The notes beneath the pieces are model-generated. The model was not told where the DNA came from. It searched no databases and worked only from the letters and a program-made list of their open reading frames with translations. This document shows, piece by piece, positions 1 to 8,034 of a stretch of 40,667 nt of DNA (position 1 is its first letter; every line of letters starts with the position of its first letter). The DNA comes from Bacteroidales bacterium (GTDB lineage Bacteria; Bacteroidota; Bacteroidia; Bacteroidales; JAADJA01), in assembly GCA_016933115.1 (NCBI GenBank), contig JAFGBL010000043.1:1-40667 (forward strand). The letters run 5' to 3'. Position numbers and translations under genes: made by a program.

Positions 1-147
1 CTAACAATTGTTTTTATATAATATCCATTTGATATTAACTTTAAACATCTATTGCCAACGAATTAAAATTCAAATCATCCTCAAAAAATTTAACATAGAG
101 AGCCAGTTCATAAAATGCTTTTAATAATCACATTTTCGTTCCCATGA

Positions 148-807
148 TTAAGGGGTGAATTTCCACAAAGATGCTTTTTGACCGGGCCAGTCAGGCTTGA
201 ATTTAAATGTTGTAGTACCCTCCAAACCATTAATGATAATAACACTTCCAAATCCAACCACCAAACCCAGTGTGCTACCCAATGCCCAGTATTTATATCG
301 TTCGGTATCCAGTTTGCCTTCTTTATAGTTATAGCTGACATTCGGGGAAACAAACAGCGTAATAATCGAAATCCATATCAATGGCTCAACTATTGCTTCA
401 CCAACCGTATTTTGCCATTTCGGGTTTTTTACCTTCAGAAAATCAATATCTGCAAGCGCCATTTTAAGGCTGTTGGAATCTTCGGGCAGGATTCCCGGAT
501 ACAAAGATGCAGGAAAAACAGTTTGTTGCTTGACGCCTGACGTGAATATACGGTGTGACTGAACTTCCTTTAATTTAAAACACAAAGTATCCTTCGTTCC
601 TTTTAAGAAAAGGCCATCAAAATAGCTGAATTCTTTCAACGTATCAGTATTAACTAATGTATTGCCAATAGTAAACTGGGATTCAGGTTTTAACTTAATG
701 GTCTTATGGGTATGTTTATCAATTCTTTGCACATCTACTTCCCATTTTTGTGACAGAACTGATTGAATTATACTTAAACCGAGAAGTAAAATCATAAATC
801 TTTTCAT
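148..807 (-). CDS. Hypothetical exported membrane protein, 219 aa
   Basis: I do not recognise a family. Residues 1-19 form a signal peptide ending near VLSQ, so the protein enters or crosses the inner membrane. The middle (about 20-130) is polar and beta-like, with no recognisable motif. Two hydrophobic stretches near residues 135-155 and 173-195 look like membrane segments, the second rich in glycine. A short charged tail ends in WKFTP, with no T9SS or lipobox signature. It lies 20 bases downstream of the TPR gene on the same strand and is probably the last gene of a three-gene unit. Function unknown; the neighbours suggest an envelope role but do not define one. Confidence 0.7.
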   Translation of the reverse strand: MKRFMILLLGLSIIQSVLSQKWEVDVQRIDKHTHKTIKLKPESQFTIGNTLVNTDTLKEFSYFDGLFLKGTKDTLCFKLKEVQSHRIFTSGVKQQTVFPASLYPGILPEDSNSLKMALADIDFLKVKNPKWQNTVGEAIVEPLIWISIITLFVSPNVSYNYKEGKLDTERYKYWALGSTLGLVVGFGSVIIINGLEGTTTFKFKPDWPGQKASLWKFTP

Positions 808-827
808 GTATTAAATTTAAGTGAAAA

Positions 828-1649
828 TTATTTAGTCAGGTTTTTAAAATCTTCATCTTCGTAAAGTGATCTGAAGTCCTCATCCGTCCGGGCATATTTC
901 CTAAACGATGCTTCAAGTTCGATGGCACTTTTCAGATCGGCCAAAGCAATTGCTTTATCTCCTTTAATGCTGTATATACAAGCCCGGTTATAAATGCTTG
1001 TTGGATCATCAGGAGATTGTTCCAGGTTTTTATTGATGATGTTTATAGCTTCATCAAAACGCCCCAGCCTGGCCAAAGTTGAAGCTTTCATACCCCAAAC
1101 GTCTGTTCTTGTTGTGTCAATTAATGTGTATTTATTAAAAGCCTCCAGTGCCTCATCGTAACGGTTCAGGGCATACAACATCTGTCCTTTTCCTATCCAG
1201 TTGGTTGCTTCATCCGGCTGGAGTTCTATAAGTTTTTCAAAAGCTTCGAGCGATTTTTGGTGATTACCCAATTCTGCTTCTGCAAATGCCTTATATAAAC
1301 AGGCTTGTGTATTATCCGGATTAAGCTCGACCCATTGGTCAATTGCTCTGAGACCTTCATCCACCCGATCCGATCCAAAGCAGGTTGTAAGCCATCCGAT
1401 GTATGCTTCTGCATTGTCAGGTTGCATTACGGTTACTTTCCTGTAAATATTTATGGCATCCTCGATTTTGCCCTGCTCTCTTAAATATTGAGCACTGTCA
1501 AGGAATATTTTCACAGTATCTTCTTTGGTATAAGATACCGATACATAAGTTATATTCTCATTTTCTCTGCTTATTTTCCCCTGGACAACCAAAACCAGGC
1601 AGAAAAAAATTATCGACTGGATGATCAATATTAGAATTATCTTTTTCAT
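828..1649 (-). CDS. TPR-repeat protein, membrane-anchored or exported
   Basis: The first 25 residues are a hydrophobic signal anchor or uncleaved signal peptide. Residues of about 45-245 hold some six tetratricopeptide repeats, visible as recurring patterns such as 'G..EDAI..Y.K....PDN..A' and 'RYDEALEAFNK', with the Gly/Ala/Pro-Asp positions typical of TPRs. The tail matches the common end of bacterial TPR proteins, where an Ala-Leu-rich repeat is followed by 'DEDF..L'. TPRs are protein-interaction scaffolds and no catalytic domain is present. It is probably periplasmic. The gene lies between the FISUMP gene (26 bases upstream) and the small membrane protein (20 bases downstream), consistent with one transcript. 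Confidence 0.85.
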   Translation of the reverse strand: MKKIILILIIQSIIFFCLVLVVQGKISRENENITYVSVSYTKEDTVKIFLDSAQYLREQGKIEDAINIYRKVTVMQPDNAEAYIGWLTTCFGSDRVDEGLRAIDQWVELNPDNTQACLYKAFAEAELGNHQKSLEAFEKLIELQPDEATNWIGKGQMLYALNRYDEALEAFNKYTLIDTTRTDVWGMKASTLARLGRFDEAINIINKNLEQSPDDPTSIYNRACIYSIKGDKAIALADLKSAIELEASFRKYARTDEDFRSLYEDEDFKNLTK

Positions 1650-1675
1650 TTTTCGAAATTTACATTTTGCTTATT

Positions 1676-3022
1676 TTAATCTTTAACACAGCGAACCGAT
1701 ATGGCAAGACCACCCCCAACTCCATTACCTCGCTTGATCATAACCTGGTTCCAGTCCATATTGCGGAAATAATGCGCTGTAGTATGAGAACTCCAGAAAT
1801 AACCTTTCCATTCGCCTCCCCAATATTCATTCTGTACAACATAACCTCCGGGAAGAGCTGAAAAACCAAAAGCATCAGTAGCACCGGTATTTGGAGACAT
1901 CCAGTTTGTTGTCCCTGTTTGTTTCAAGTTCCCTCCTGCATCGGAGCCTCTCCAATCAATATTATCCCACTCAGGGTTTCCAATCCCATAATTGCTGTCA
2001 GCAGCTCCTTCAAGTACCTTCCAATCAGTATCGGTGGGAATATGCCAGCCATCAGGACAAATTCCCTGCCCTTGCGGCTCATAAGCATAATTCATCATCT
2101 CATCCCACTGATAAAGTGCCCCTGCAAAATTATTGCAATAGTACTCTCCATCAACTGGACAATATTTTTCGATAATATTGTTGTTTGTTTGAGATTGTGT
2201 AGCAGGAATCATTTCACCGACATTTAAATTTTCCTTAAACCAACATTGGCTATAAATTTGAATCGTGTTGTAGATTTGTCCTTCATAATCCACAGTTGGT
2301 ACTCCAATACATGGAATGTTCGTAGCGAACTGAAAGGAATAGTCCATGTTGGTTGACGGCGAATCTGTTATCCCTGATTCACCCATTGATGCATTTCCAA
2401 CAAATAACAACTGATCACCGGGATTAAAATCAAAATAATTTACGACTTGAATTGATTTAAAGTTATCTGTATTTTCGTTATTGACATAGCTGAGTTTACA
2501 ATCATCGAGAGTTGATTTCCCTGCAGAAATCATTCGAATGGTTTTGACCGCACTTTTATATCTCACTGATACAAAATATACCTCATCGCTTCCGGATTGA
2601 AATAAGAAAACATTGTTTCCTTTAGAGGTCTTGAATTCAGCACTGTTTCGCTTTTGGCCAAGGATATTGAATACAATGATTTCAATAAATGCATCCTGAG
2701 CCAAACAGACAGTAAAATTTGTTGAACCTATAAAAGGATTAGGATAGTTTTGGAAAACCTGGAATTCATTTCCCGGATTCATGGATTGATGAAGCACAGT
2801 CAGGATCGTGTCGATTGTGATGGAAAAATCCGGTCCGTAAAGTATGGTGTCGCAACCCTGAGTAAGATTTTTGATCCAAACACTATCAAGTTCGACAATC
2901 TGGCCATTGTTGTCACCACTAAAGTTTAAGATGATCTCTCCATTTTGGGCAATCGCAGACTTAGGGTTCCCTAATCCGAAAATCAGTAATATAGAAATTT
3001 GATAAATAATAATTGTTTTCAT
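1676..3022 (-). CDS. FISUMP-domain surface protein with internal T9SS-like domain
   Basis: The signal peptide spans residues 1-25, ending AIAQ. Residues of about 85-170 resemble a T9SS type A sorting domain ('NYPNPF', 'VFNILGQ', 'VYFVSVRYKS..TIRMI'), but in the middle of the protein. The C-terminal half (about 240-448) is a Fibrobacter succinogenes major paralogous domain: 'DYEGQIYNTIQI..QCWFKENLN', 'CPDGWHIPTDTDW', 'FSALPGGYV', 'YFWSSH', and the end 'SVRCVKD'. FISUMP domains are lectin-like and found on secreted proteins; their substrate is mostly unknown. The start at 3022 is well supported by an AAGGAGGT Shine-Dalgarno sequence about 8 bases upstream, which is unusual for this phylum. First gene of the minus-strand unit reaching 148. 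Confidence 0.85.
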   Translation of the reverse strand: MKTIIIYQISILLIFGLGNPKSAIAQNGEIILNFSGDNNGQIVELDSVWIKNLTQGCDTILYGPDFSITIDTILTVLHQSMNPGNEFQVFQNYPNPFIGSTNFTVCLAQDAFIEIIVFNILGQKRNSAEFKTSKGNNVFLFQSGSDEVYFVSVRYKSAVKTIRMISAGKSTLDDCKLSYVNNENTDNFKSIQVVNYFDFNPGDQLLFVGNASMGESGITDSPSTNMDYSFQFATNIPCIGVPTVDYEGQIYNTIQIYSQCWFKENLNVGEMIPATQSQTNNNIIEKYCPVDGEYYCNNFAGALYQWDEMMNYAYEPQGQGICPDGWHIPTDTDWKVLEGAADSNYGIGNPEWDNIDWRGSDAGGNLKQTGTTNWMSPNTGATDAFGFSALPGGYVVQNEYWGGEWKGYFWSSHTTAHYFRNMDWNQVMIKRGNGVGGGLAISVRCVKD

Positions 3023-3028
3023 AATAAT

Positions 3029-3037
3029 ACCTCCTTA
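3029..3037 (-). promoter_or_regulatory. Strong Shine-Dalgarno site for the FISUMP gene
   Basis: Read on the minus strand this is AAGGAGGTA, a full anti-16S match at normal spacing before the ATG at 3022. Most genes in this window have no recognisable Shine-Dalgarno site, as is usual in Bacteroidota, so this one fixes the start. Confidence 0.6.
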
Positions 3038-3191
3038 TTTTTAGTTCAGAATTACTTAACTTTGTTTTGATTTGATTTTGAGAAGTAAAATTAGATTGGA
3101 TGGTTTTAAAGGATTTGAATTTCTCTTGCAAATCAACTGTAAATTATTATACAAGTTATTTTCTACCTATTGATCAACAATTTATTCAGCT

Positions 3192-4130
3192 TTGCAAAAC
3201 AGGAATAAATTTCACTTTGAATTGTTAAAGCGAAAGATTGTGGCCACCATGCAGCAGTCCTATCCGGGTATTAATCCTTCTATCGATGGATGGAAAGGAC
3301 AGGAGATCACCGATTTTCAGGAAGAACTGATTTCAAAAGTAAATGCCCAGATCAGTGAAAAATGGTTTTATAATCATATGAAATCCGATTCCGGGACATT
3401 ACCCAGAATTGATGTATTAAACTTTTTATCGAGATATGTTGGATATACCAATTGGGATGATTTTATATTTAAAAATGGTGGGGATACGAAAAAGATCAGA
3501 GCTTTATCTATAAGGGAAAACAGATATTTTATTGTTGTTCCAATACTGGTTTTGATCATTTTAGGTTTGTTATTTTTGATATACAGGGTTTTAAATAATC
3601 GTGAATTTTACCTTACTTTTTACGATGCCCATACGAGGGAACCTATCATGGGAGAGTTGATTGAGATTAAAATCTTGTCTGACCGCGAATCACCTGTAAA
3701 TTATTTGAGTGATTCTGCCGGCAATCTTGTGTTTAAAACCGATAAAAATGTAGTAAAAATGGTTATCAGTACGCCCTATTATCATACAGATACCATTTCA
3801 CGCATTTTAAAGACTTTTAACAGAAGGCAAATTATCAGTTTAACACCAAACGACTACGCGCTGATCATCCATTATTTTTCAGAAAAGAATGTGGATGACT
3901 GGCAGAAAAGAAGAAATTTACTGAACAGGATTATTGATGAAAACGCCATGATTTATCAGGTGTTCGATGATAATAATGGGAAAGGAATGGAATTATTCAA
4001 CAAAGATGAATTTATTGATAAACTGACCATGCCTTCAAGCAGTTTGAAAAATATTAAAATACTGGAATCAAAATTGACCAATGAAAAGATCATGGTGCTA
4101 AGGTTTCGGGTCAATAGAAGAGTTGAATGA
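3192..4130 (+). CDS. Unknown membrane protein with N-terminal helical domain
   Basis: No named family recognised. Residues 1-100 look like a small cytoplasmic helical domain ('GINPSIDGWKGQEITDFQEEL', 'EKWFYNHMKS', 'LPRIDVLNFLSRYVGYTNWDDFI'). I believe this arrangement recurs in Bacteroidota proteins that carry one membrane helix and a variable outer part, but I cannot name the family. One transmembrane helix lies near residues 112-133 ('YFIVVPILVLIILGLLFLIY'). The rest (about 135-312) is probably periplasmic. The given start is a TTG; an in-frame ATG at 3249 is possible, but it would remove residues that look like part of the domain. The end overlaps the next gene by four bases (ATGA), so the two are probably co-translated. 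Confidence 0.75.
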   Translation: MQNRNKFHFELLKRKIVATMQQSYPGINPSIDGWKGQEITDFQEELISKVNAQISEKWFYNHMKSDSGTLPRIDVLNFLSRYVGYTNWDDFIFKNGGDTKKIRALSIRENRYFIVVPILVLIILGLLFLIYRVLNNREFYLTFYDAHTREPIMGELIEIKILSDRESPVNYLSDSAGNLVFKTDKNVVKMVISTPYYHTDTISRILKTFNRRQIISLTPNDYALIIHYFSEKNVDDWQKRRNLLNRIIDENAMIYQVFDDNNGKGMELFNKDEFIDKLTMPSSSLKNIKILESKLTNEKIMVLRFRVNRRVE

Positions 4131-4750
4131 ATAGATTCTTAAAAATATCATCCTTTTTGCTATTATCCATGGTGCTTTGGGCTCCCTCCTGCGAGGATGA
4201 GGAAGAATCAGCCCGTAAGGAGATGGCCTTGTTGAAGGAAACAAGAGAAGATATCAGACAGGAATTTGAGTCGGAATACCTTAATGAAGCTTCACTTTTT
4301 GCCTATGAAGCCAATGCAAAGCAGAAACTGAGCGATTGTTTTGACTACTTCACGATTGTTTCTGATACTTTACAAAGTATTGCATTTCGAAAGAAAGCCG
4401 GTGAAATGATCGTCTCAAATTTTATTTCCACCCCCGTTTATTTAGATTTTATTGATACTGAAACAATCCAGGATAGTGCAGTAGAGATGAGGAAGATGAT
4501 CAAATCGATTCTTGATAATGAAATCAGCCTTTCTCGTTTTTCCGCGGATTCCATATACGTTTTGGAATCCTTACAGAGAGTAAAAACTTCGAAATATGCC
4601 GGTAAACTTGGATTTAATTTAATTTTTTTAAACACTACTGAAACCGATAATAAAGATAGAGCTGTAGAATTTTACCTTGAGAAAGAGAAGAAGACCTTCG
4701 GTAAAGACACCCTTAATATTTGGAATATCAGATTAGGGAACTTATTATAG
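4127..4750 (+). CDS. Unknown lipoprotein, 207 aa
   Basis: A type II signal peptide is visible: hydrophobic 'FLLLSMVLW' followed by 'APSC', with the lipidated Cys near residue 22 and acidic residues (EDEEE) directly after it. The acidic run after the Cys resembles the lipoprotein export signal that sends Bacteroidota lipoproteins to the outer surface. The rest is helical and charged, with no recognisable domain. Its start overlaps the preceding membrane protein by four bases (ATGA), and the pair is a two-gene unit. No terminator was found after it. I infer a partner role with the gene at 3192 but cannot assign a function. Confidence 0.75.
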   Translation: MNRFLKISSFLLLSMVLWAPSCEDEEESARKEMALLKETREDIRQEFESEYLNEASLFAYEANAKQKLSDCFDYFTIVSDTLQSIAFRKKAGEMIVSNFISTPVYLDFIDTETIQDSAVEMRKMIKSILDNEISLSRFSADSIYVLESLQRVKTSKYAGKLGFNLIFLNTTETDNKDRAVEFYLEKEKKTFGKDTLNIWNIRLGNLL

Positions 4751-4901
4751 ACAGGATGGTTGTATTTTTTGTTCTTAGTTCCTTTAATCATATTTGATGC
4801 CTGATATCTTTTTTATGTTATATGATTCTGATCATCCTGAAATTGCTGGACATACTAATTTCATTGAAAAATCAAGCAAACTAAGGAATTAATATAAGCT
4901 A

Positions 4902-5147
4902 CTAATCAAAAGTAATATTCTCAAAATACTCATAATAGACTTTACTACCCAGGTATTTTCTTTTGTAAAAATATATGTCGCCAAGATAATCAATCATGAG
5001 AATTTCATTGTGAAATGAAATATTACCGTTTAAATTTCCCAACTCATCTTTGGAAATTACTTTTTTTGAGTACGGGTTAAAAATATTCTTGTCATGCTGT
5101 ACATTCCTTTTATGGCCATTGGTCGGTATGGTAGTATCTTTTTTCAA
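4902..5147 (-). pseudogene. Possible remnant of a hypothetical gene, 81 codons
   Basis: An open frame begins only at a TTG, just after an upstream in-frame stop (about nine codons away). It has an AT-rich but protein-like composition with many Tyr, Asn and Lys ('GDIYFYKRKYLGSKVYYEYFENITF'). This resembles the C-terminal end of a longer beta-rich protein whose front part is gone. There is no convincing start signal and no recognisable domain. It could also be a chance frame. It lies at the left end of the gene-poor stretch. Confidence 0.3.
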
Positions 5148-5369
5148 GAGAACTATTTGTTTTTATGTATGTTTAATCAAAAGGATGCTAGAGTTTGACC
5201 TATTTGGTAAAGCTTTTAATTTCAATCAGGATCATCAAATTCACATTTAATTTCAATGAAGTAAATTGACCTTAACTGGTAGAAATGTGAATATGAATTA
5301 TTGTCAGGTAACAAATAAGAGGGCAAAAGTTACTGGGATTTTTGTGTAATTCGTTTTTTCCATAGCTTG

Positions 5370-5400
5370 TTATTTAATTCATAATTTATTTAATTCATAA
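5370..5400. repeat. Exact 15-base tandem repeat
   Basis: TTATTTAATTCATAA occurs at 5370-5384 and again at 5386-5400, separated by one T, giving a 16-base period. A near copy in inverted orientation (TTATGAATTTAA) lies at about 5486-5497. No gene overlaps it. It may be replication slippage or a protein-binding array. Confidence 0.6.
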
Positions 5401-5551
5401 GTTTATCAGCGGAGAGGTGCAAATATTTACCAAACATAATCAATAACGCCAAATATATAAAATATTTAAATAATTTACAAGGGTTTTATGAATTTAAGTT
5501 GATACATTCAAAATCAGTGGAATTTATCTCATAACCGAAGGTGACCGTTCA

Positions 5552-5572
5552 TAAATCAGCCGAGCTGATTTA
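5552..5572. repeat. Perfect 9-bp inverted repeat, 3-base loop
   Basis: TAAATCAGC and GCTGATTTA flank the loop CGA. No U-run follows on either strand, so it is a poor intrinsic terminator. It could be an operator or an RNA hairpin. Confidence 0.5.
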
Positions 5573-5972
5573 CATTCTACAATTCACGGCTCAAATCCAA
5601 TGCTTGGAAATTAAATTGGTAAATCTGTATTCCTAAAACCATCGGGAGAATAGAGCTGAGGCATATGAGAAGGGATTCATGGGAGGATCATTTAAAAGCA
5701 TTTTCCGGGAAATACAAAAAATATCCGTTTCGGAACAACATAGATTGCAAAGCAGGCACTGAGTAAACGGAGAAAATATCTGGTATCTCTTCGGCTTCTC
5801 AGTTGACTCTGCGGTTTTTTTGTATTGATAATACCTAATTCTCAACCGCTTCAATGATTTCTCTTTGAAAAGGTTTAAAATATTATGCATTCAGCGGTAC
5901 ACCGAAATGGTGGCAAATGACAACCTTTTGGTGATCCTGGAAAGGTGTTGATAAAAAATCGAAATTTAAAAA

Positions 5973-6001
5973 TTTTACTGCTGAAAAATATCCTACTTTT
6001 G
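5973..6001 (+). promoter_or_regulatory. Bacteroidota-type promoter of the B12 operon
   Basis: TACTTTTG at 5994-6001 matches the -7 consensus TAnnTTTG, with a T-rich weak -33 element (TTTACTG) at about 5973. The predicted transcript begins near 6008, just before the cobalamin aptamer. This placement supports both calls. Confidence 0.5.
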
Positions 6002-6007
6002 TCCTGC

Positions 6008-6245
6008 ATGAATGGTGCACTCGTTCTTTAGGAAGAACAGTCTGAAAAGGGAATGCCGTGATCCCGATGGTTATCGGGAAATTCGGCAACAGTACCCGCT
6101 GCTGTGATCACCTTTAACTTTTTGAAGTCCGTACAGTCACTATTGGCCCACTGGCTGATGGGAAGACTTTCAAAAAGGGTGTAAGTCAGAAGACCTGCCA
6201 TTGATGCAAAAACGTTCAAAGCTTTCGGGTAAAAAGCTGCGAGTT
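6008..6245 (+). ncRNA. Cobalamin (B12) riboswitch
   Basis: Conserved blocks of the cobalamin aptamer appear in order: AAAAGGGAATGCCGTG near 6045-6060, CCCGCTGCTGTGATCACC near 6097-6114 (a divergent form of the GCtGcCCCGC region), GCCCACTGG at 6146-6154, GGGAAG at 6160-6165, and the hallmark tail GTAAGTCAGAAGACCTGCC at 6181-6199. Such elements bind adenosyl- or methylcobalamin and repress B12 uptake or synthesis genes when B12 is plentiful. The aptamer is followed at 6329 by a gene for a surface protein and then by BtuB- and BtuG-like genes, the expected targets. No U-run terminator is obvious between the aptamer and 6329, so control of translation by masking the start region is more likely than termination. 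Confidence 0.9.
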
Positions 6246-6328
6246 AATTGATCCGTCAAATTAACCACAGATTCATTCCTGTAAGTTTTGAGGTAATTAA
6301 ATTTTTTATTCACCTTAAAACTTTAAAA

Positions 6329-7048
6329 ATGAAAAAAATCATTGCGCTTTTGCTGGTTGTAACAGGCTTTGCCATGATCTCTATGGCACAAATTAGTTTC
6401 GACGAAGTGGCTGTTGACGCCTGGTATGGCAGTGGCGATCATGAAGTGATGTTTGTCGTTGACTTTGATTCCGATCCCATCGGCGTCGACAGCGCGTTTG
6501 CCTGGGGAATTAAATTTGACATTGATTCCATTTCAGGGGTGGAAATAATGGATTTGATCGCATTATTGAATCCCAATTTCTCTTACAGCGGCACCGGATT
6601 TCTGGATAATATCAGCTACACTACCAACGGTCAAAACTATACCAATCCGAATGCCGGCTGGTTTTCGATTCTTGAATCCAACGATGGTGAAACCTGGGCA
6701 TGGAACAGTGGTATCCACGACAATGTCGGAAATGCACAGTGGTTTGGTATTGTCGTTATGAATCCTGATACCTGGGAGGCAGAGATCAATGTTCCGTTGC
6801 TCGAAACCGGTATTGAGAACCTGCATGCATACGATGTTAATGTTTTTCCCAATCCGGCTTCCGAAAGGCTTTATATCGATTGGGATCAGGAAGCTACGGT
6901 AAACTTAATGAACTTATCGGGACAGACTGTCTACAGTTCGTCGGGTAGAATTAATATAATCGATGTAACAAATTTTTCACCGGGGTTTTATGTTCTTACG
7001 ATCGTAGTTGATGCTAAAACATCCATCCAAAAAGTCATGGTAAAATGA
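6329..7048 (+). CDS. T9SS-exported protein of the B12 operon (first gene)
   Basis: The start chosen is the ATG of 'MKKIIALLL', which gives a clean signal peptide (cut near SMAQ); the longer frame upstream has none. Mature residues of about 20-160 form a domain with 'AWYGSGDHEVMFVVDFDSD', 'FAWGIKFD', 'ALLNPNFSY' and a Gly/Trp-rich end. I have seen similar domains in small Bacteroidota surface proteins encoded beside B12 transport genes, but I cannot give a family name. Residues of about 165-239 are a T9SS type A sorting domain ('VNVFPNPASERLYI', 'LMNLSGQTVYSS', 'PGFYVLTIV', 'SIQKVMVK'), so it is exported to the cell surface. It is the first gene after the cobalamin riboswitch, and its TGA overlaps the next ATG. 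I infer a surface role in cobalamin or cobinamide capture, comparable in position to BtuH of Bacteroides; this is unproven. Confidence 0.8.
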   Translation: MKKIIALLLVVTGFAMISMAQISFDEVAVDAWYGSGDHEVMFVVDFDSDPIGVDSAFAWGIKFDIDSISGVEIMDLIALLNPNFSYSGTGFLDNISYTTNGQNYTNPNAGWFSILESNDGETWAWNSGIHDNVGNAQWFGIVVMNPDTWEAEINVPLLETGIENLHAYDVNVFPNPASERLYIDWDQEATVNLMNLSGQTVYSSSGRINIIDVTNFSPGFYVLTIVVDAKTSIQKVMVK

Positions 7049-8034
7049 GGTTAAAAACGATATTTCTTCCGGTTTTATTAATTTTATTTTCAAATGTGTT
7101 TTCACAGTATCCGCCGCCTGCCGGGCAGGAGGGAAGCACTGCCATTCACAAGGATAGTGCAATATTTCTGAATTGGGCATCAGAATGTACAATTGAACCC
7201 GGGCCGATGGATATTTCCAATCCCGCTGCCGGTTTGGCAACCGCAGGAGAGCCTGGTTTTGCAATTGGATTTGCGGATAATCAAATTGTCTCCCTTGGAG
7301 ATGGAGGGAGAGCAACACTCACCTTTGAAAAACATGTTTCAAACGGTGAAGGTCCTGATTTTGCCGTTTTCGAGAATAGTTTCCTGGATGATTTTCTTGA
7401 GCTTGCATTTGTGGAAGTAAGTTCAAATGGAGTTGATTTTTTCAGGTTTGATGCAGTGTCACTTACTCAAACAATGATACAAATAGAAGCATTCGGGTTG
7501 CTCGATGCCACAAAACTGCATAACCTGGCCGGGAAATATAGAGTTGAATACGGTACGCCTTTCGATCTGGATGAACTGGACGATGATCCGGCCCTTGATA
7601 AAAATCATATCACACACATTCGAATTATAGATGTGGTGGGCAGCATTAGTGATGAATTTGCTACCTATGACTCGCAGGGAAATAAAGTGAACGATCCGTG
7701 GCCGACACCTTTTGAAAGCAGCGGTTTCGACCTGGATGCTGTGGGGGTGATCCATGAGGGGTCGCAGTGGGTGGATGACAGGAGGACGCTATCCGCGATC
7801 AAGGTTTATCCTAATCCGGCAAGCGATGTTTTATTCATCGAATCTGGAGAAAGACCGGAAAACATCCATTTGCTGATCTGCGACCTTAAAGGGAAACCTG
7901 TTTTTAAAAAAGAAACCGAGATTTTTTCTGACAGGAAGATCGAAATTTCTCTTGATAACCTGGAGCCAGGTATGTATATTGGAACTGTTTTTTCGGACAA
8001 CTTCAGCCATTCCATTAAACTGATCCGTAATTGA
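7045..8034 (+). CDS. T9SS-exported protein of the B12 operon (second gene)
   Basis: The signal peptide covers residues 1-20 ('LPVLLILFSNVFSQ'). Residues of about 21-245 form one conserved domain with many aromatic and acidic residues: 'PPPAGQEGSTAIHKDS', 'GGRATLTFEKHV', 'GPDFAVFENSF', 'AFVEVSSNGVDF', 'ITHIRIIDVVGS' and 'GFDLDAVGVIH'. It resembles cell-surface proteins of Bacteroidota and of PEP-CTERM organisms, often annotated only as 'cell surface protein'. The DxD-rich segment near residues 170-185 could bind calcium. A T9SS type A sorting domain ends the protein ('IKVYPNPASDVLFIE', 'CDLKGKPVF', 'PGMYIGTVF', 'SIKLIRN'). It overlaps both neighbours by four bases. The B12 link comes from the riboswitch and the receptor next door, not from a known motif. 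Confidence 0.82.
   Translation: MRLKTIFLPVLLILFSNVFSQYPPPAGQEGSTAIHKDSAIFLNWASECTIEPGPMDISNPAAGLATAGEPGFAIGFADNQIVSLGDGGRATLTFEKHVSNGEGPDFAVFENSFLDDFLELAFVEVSSNGVDFFRFDAVSLTQTMIQIEAFGLLDATKLHNLAGKYRVEYGTPFDLDELDDDPALDKNHITHIRIIDVVGSISDEFATYDSQGNKVNDPWPTPFESSGFDLDAVGVIHEGSQWVDDRRTLSAIKVYPNPASDVLFIESGERPENIHLLICDLKGKPVFKKETEIFSDRKIEISLDNLEPGMYIGTVFSDNFSHSIKLIRN

Larger units (their letters stand above)
5148..5972. other. Gene-poor AT-rich stretch with short repeats
   Basis: I see no credible gene here. The stretch holds a 15-base tandem repeat (5370-5400), a perfect hairpin (5552-5572), and a short frame on the plus strand from about 5632 to 5752 that looks protein-like for about 40 codons and then stops. 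Its base composition is visibly poorer in G+C than the operon to its right. It is probably decayed or non-coding DNA between two transcription units, ending at the promoter of the cobalamin riboswitch. Confidence 0.5.

Noticed and set aside
1..147. Partial gene entering from the left edge
   Set aside because: Stops occur early in the three plus-strand frames, and minus-strand frames starting here end within a few codons, so no partial gene can be supported.
178..540. Plus-strand frame of 120 codons
   Set aside because: It is the shadow of the minus-strand membrane protein at 148-807, with an unlikely Cys/Asn-rich composition.
4902..5147. Treating the 81-codon minus-strand frame as an intact gene
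   Set aside because: It starts at TTG soon after an in-frame stop and has no domain or promoter, so it is listed only as a possible remnant.
5632..5752. Short plus-strand frame of about 40 codons with protein-like sequence ('RRDSWEDHLKAFSGKYKKYPFRNN')
   Set aside because: Stops on both sides, no start signal or recognised family. It could be a gene remnant, but I could not tie it to any transposase or other protein.
5883..6219. Overlapping minus-strand open frames of 68 and 63 codons over the riboswitch
   Set aside because: They lie opposite conserved aptamer sequence, have no start support and look like random translation.
6248..6328. Longer start (TTG at 6248) for the first B12-operon gene
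   Set aside because: It would place 27 extra residues before an obvious signal peptide and overlap the end of the riboswitch expression region.
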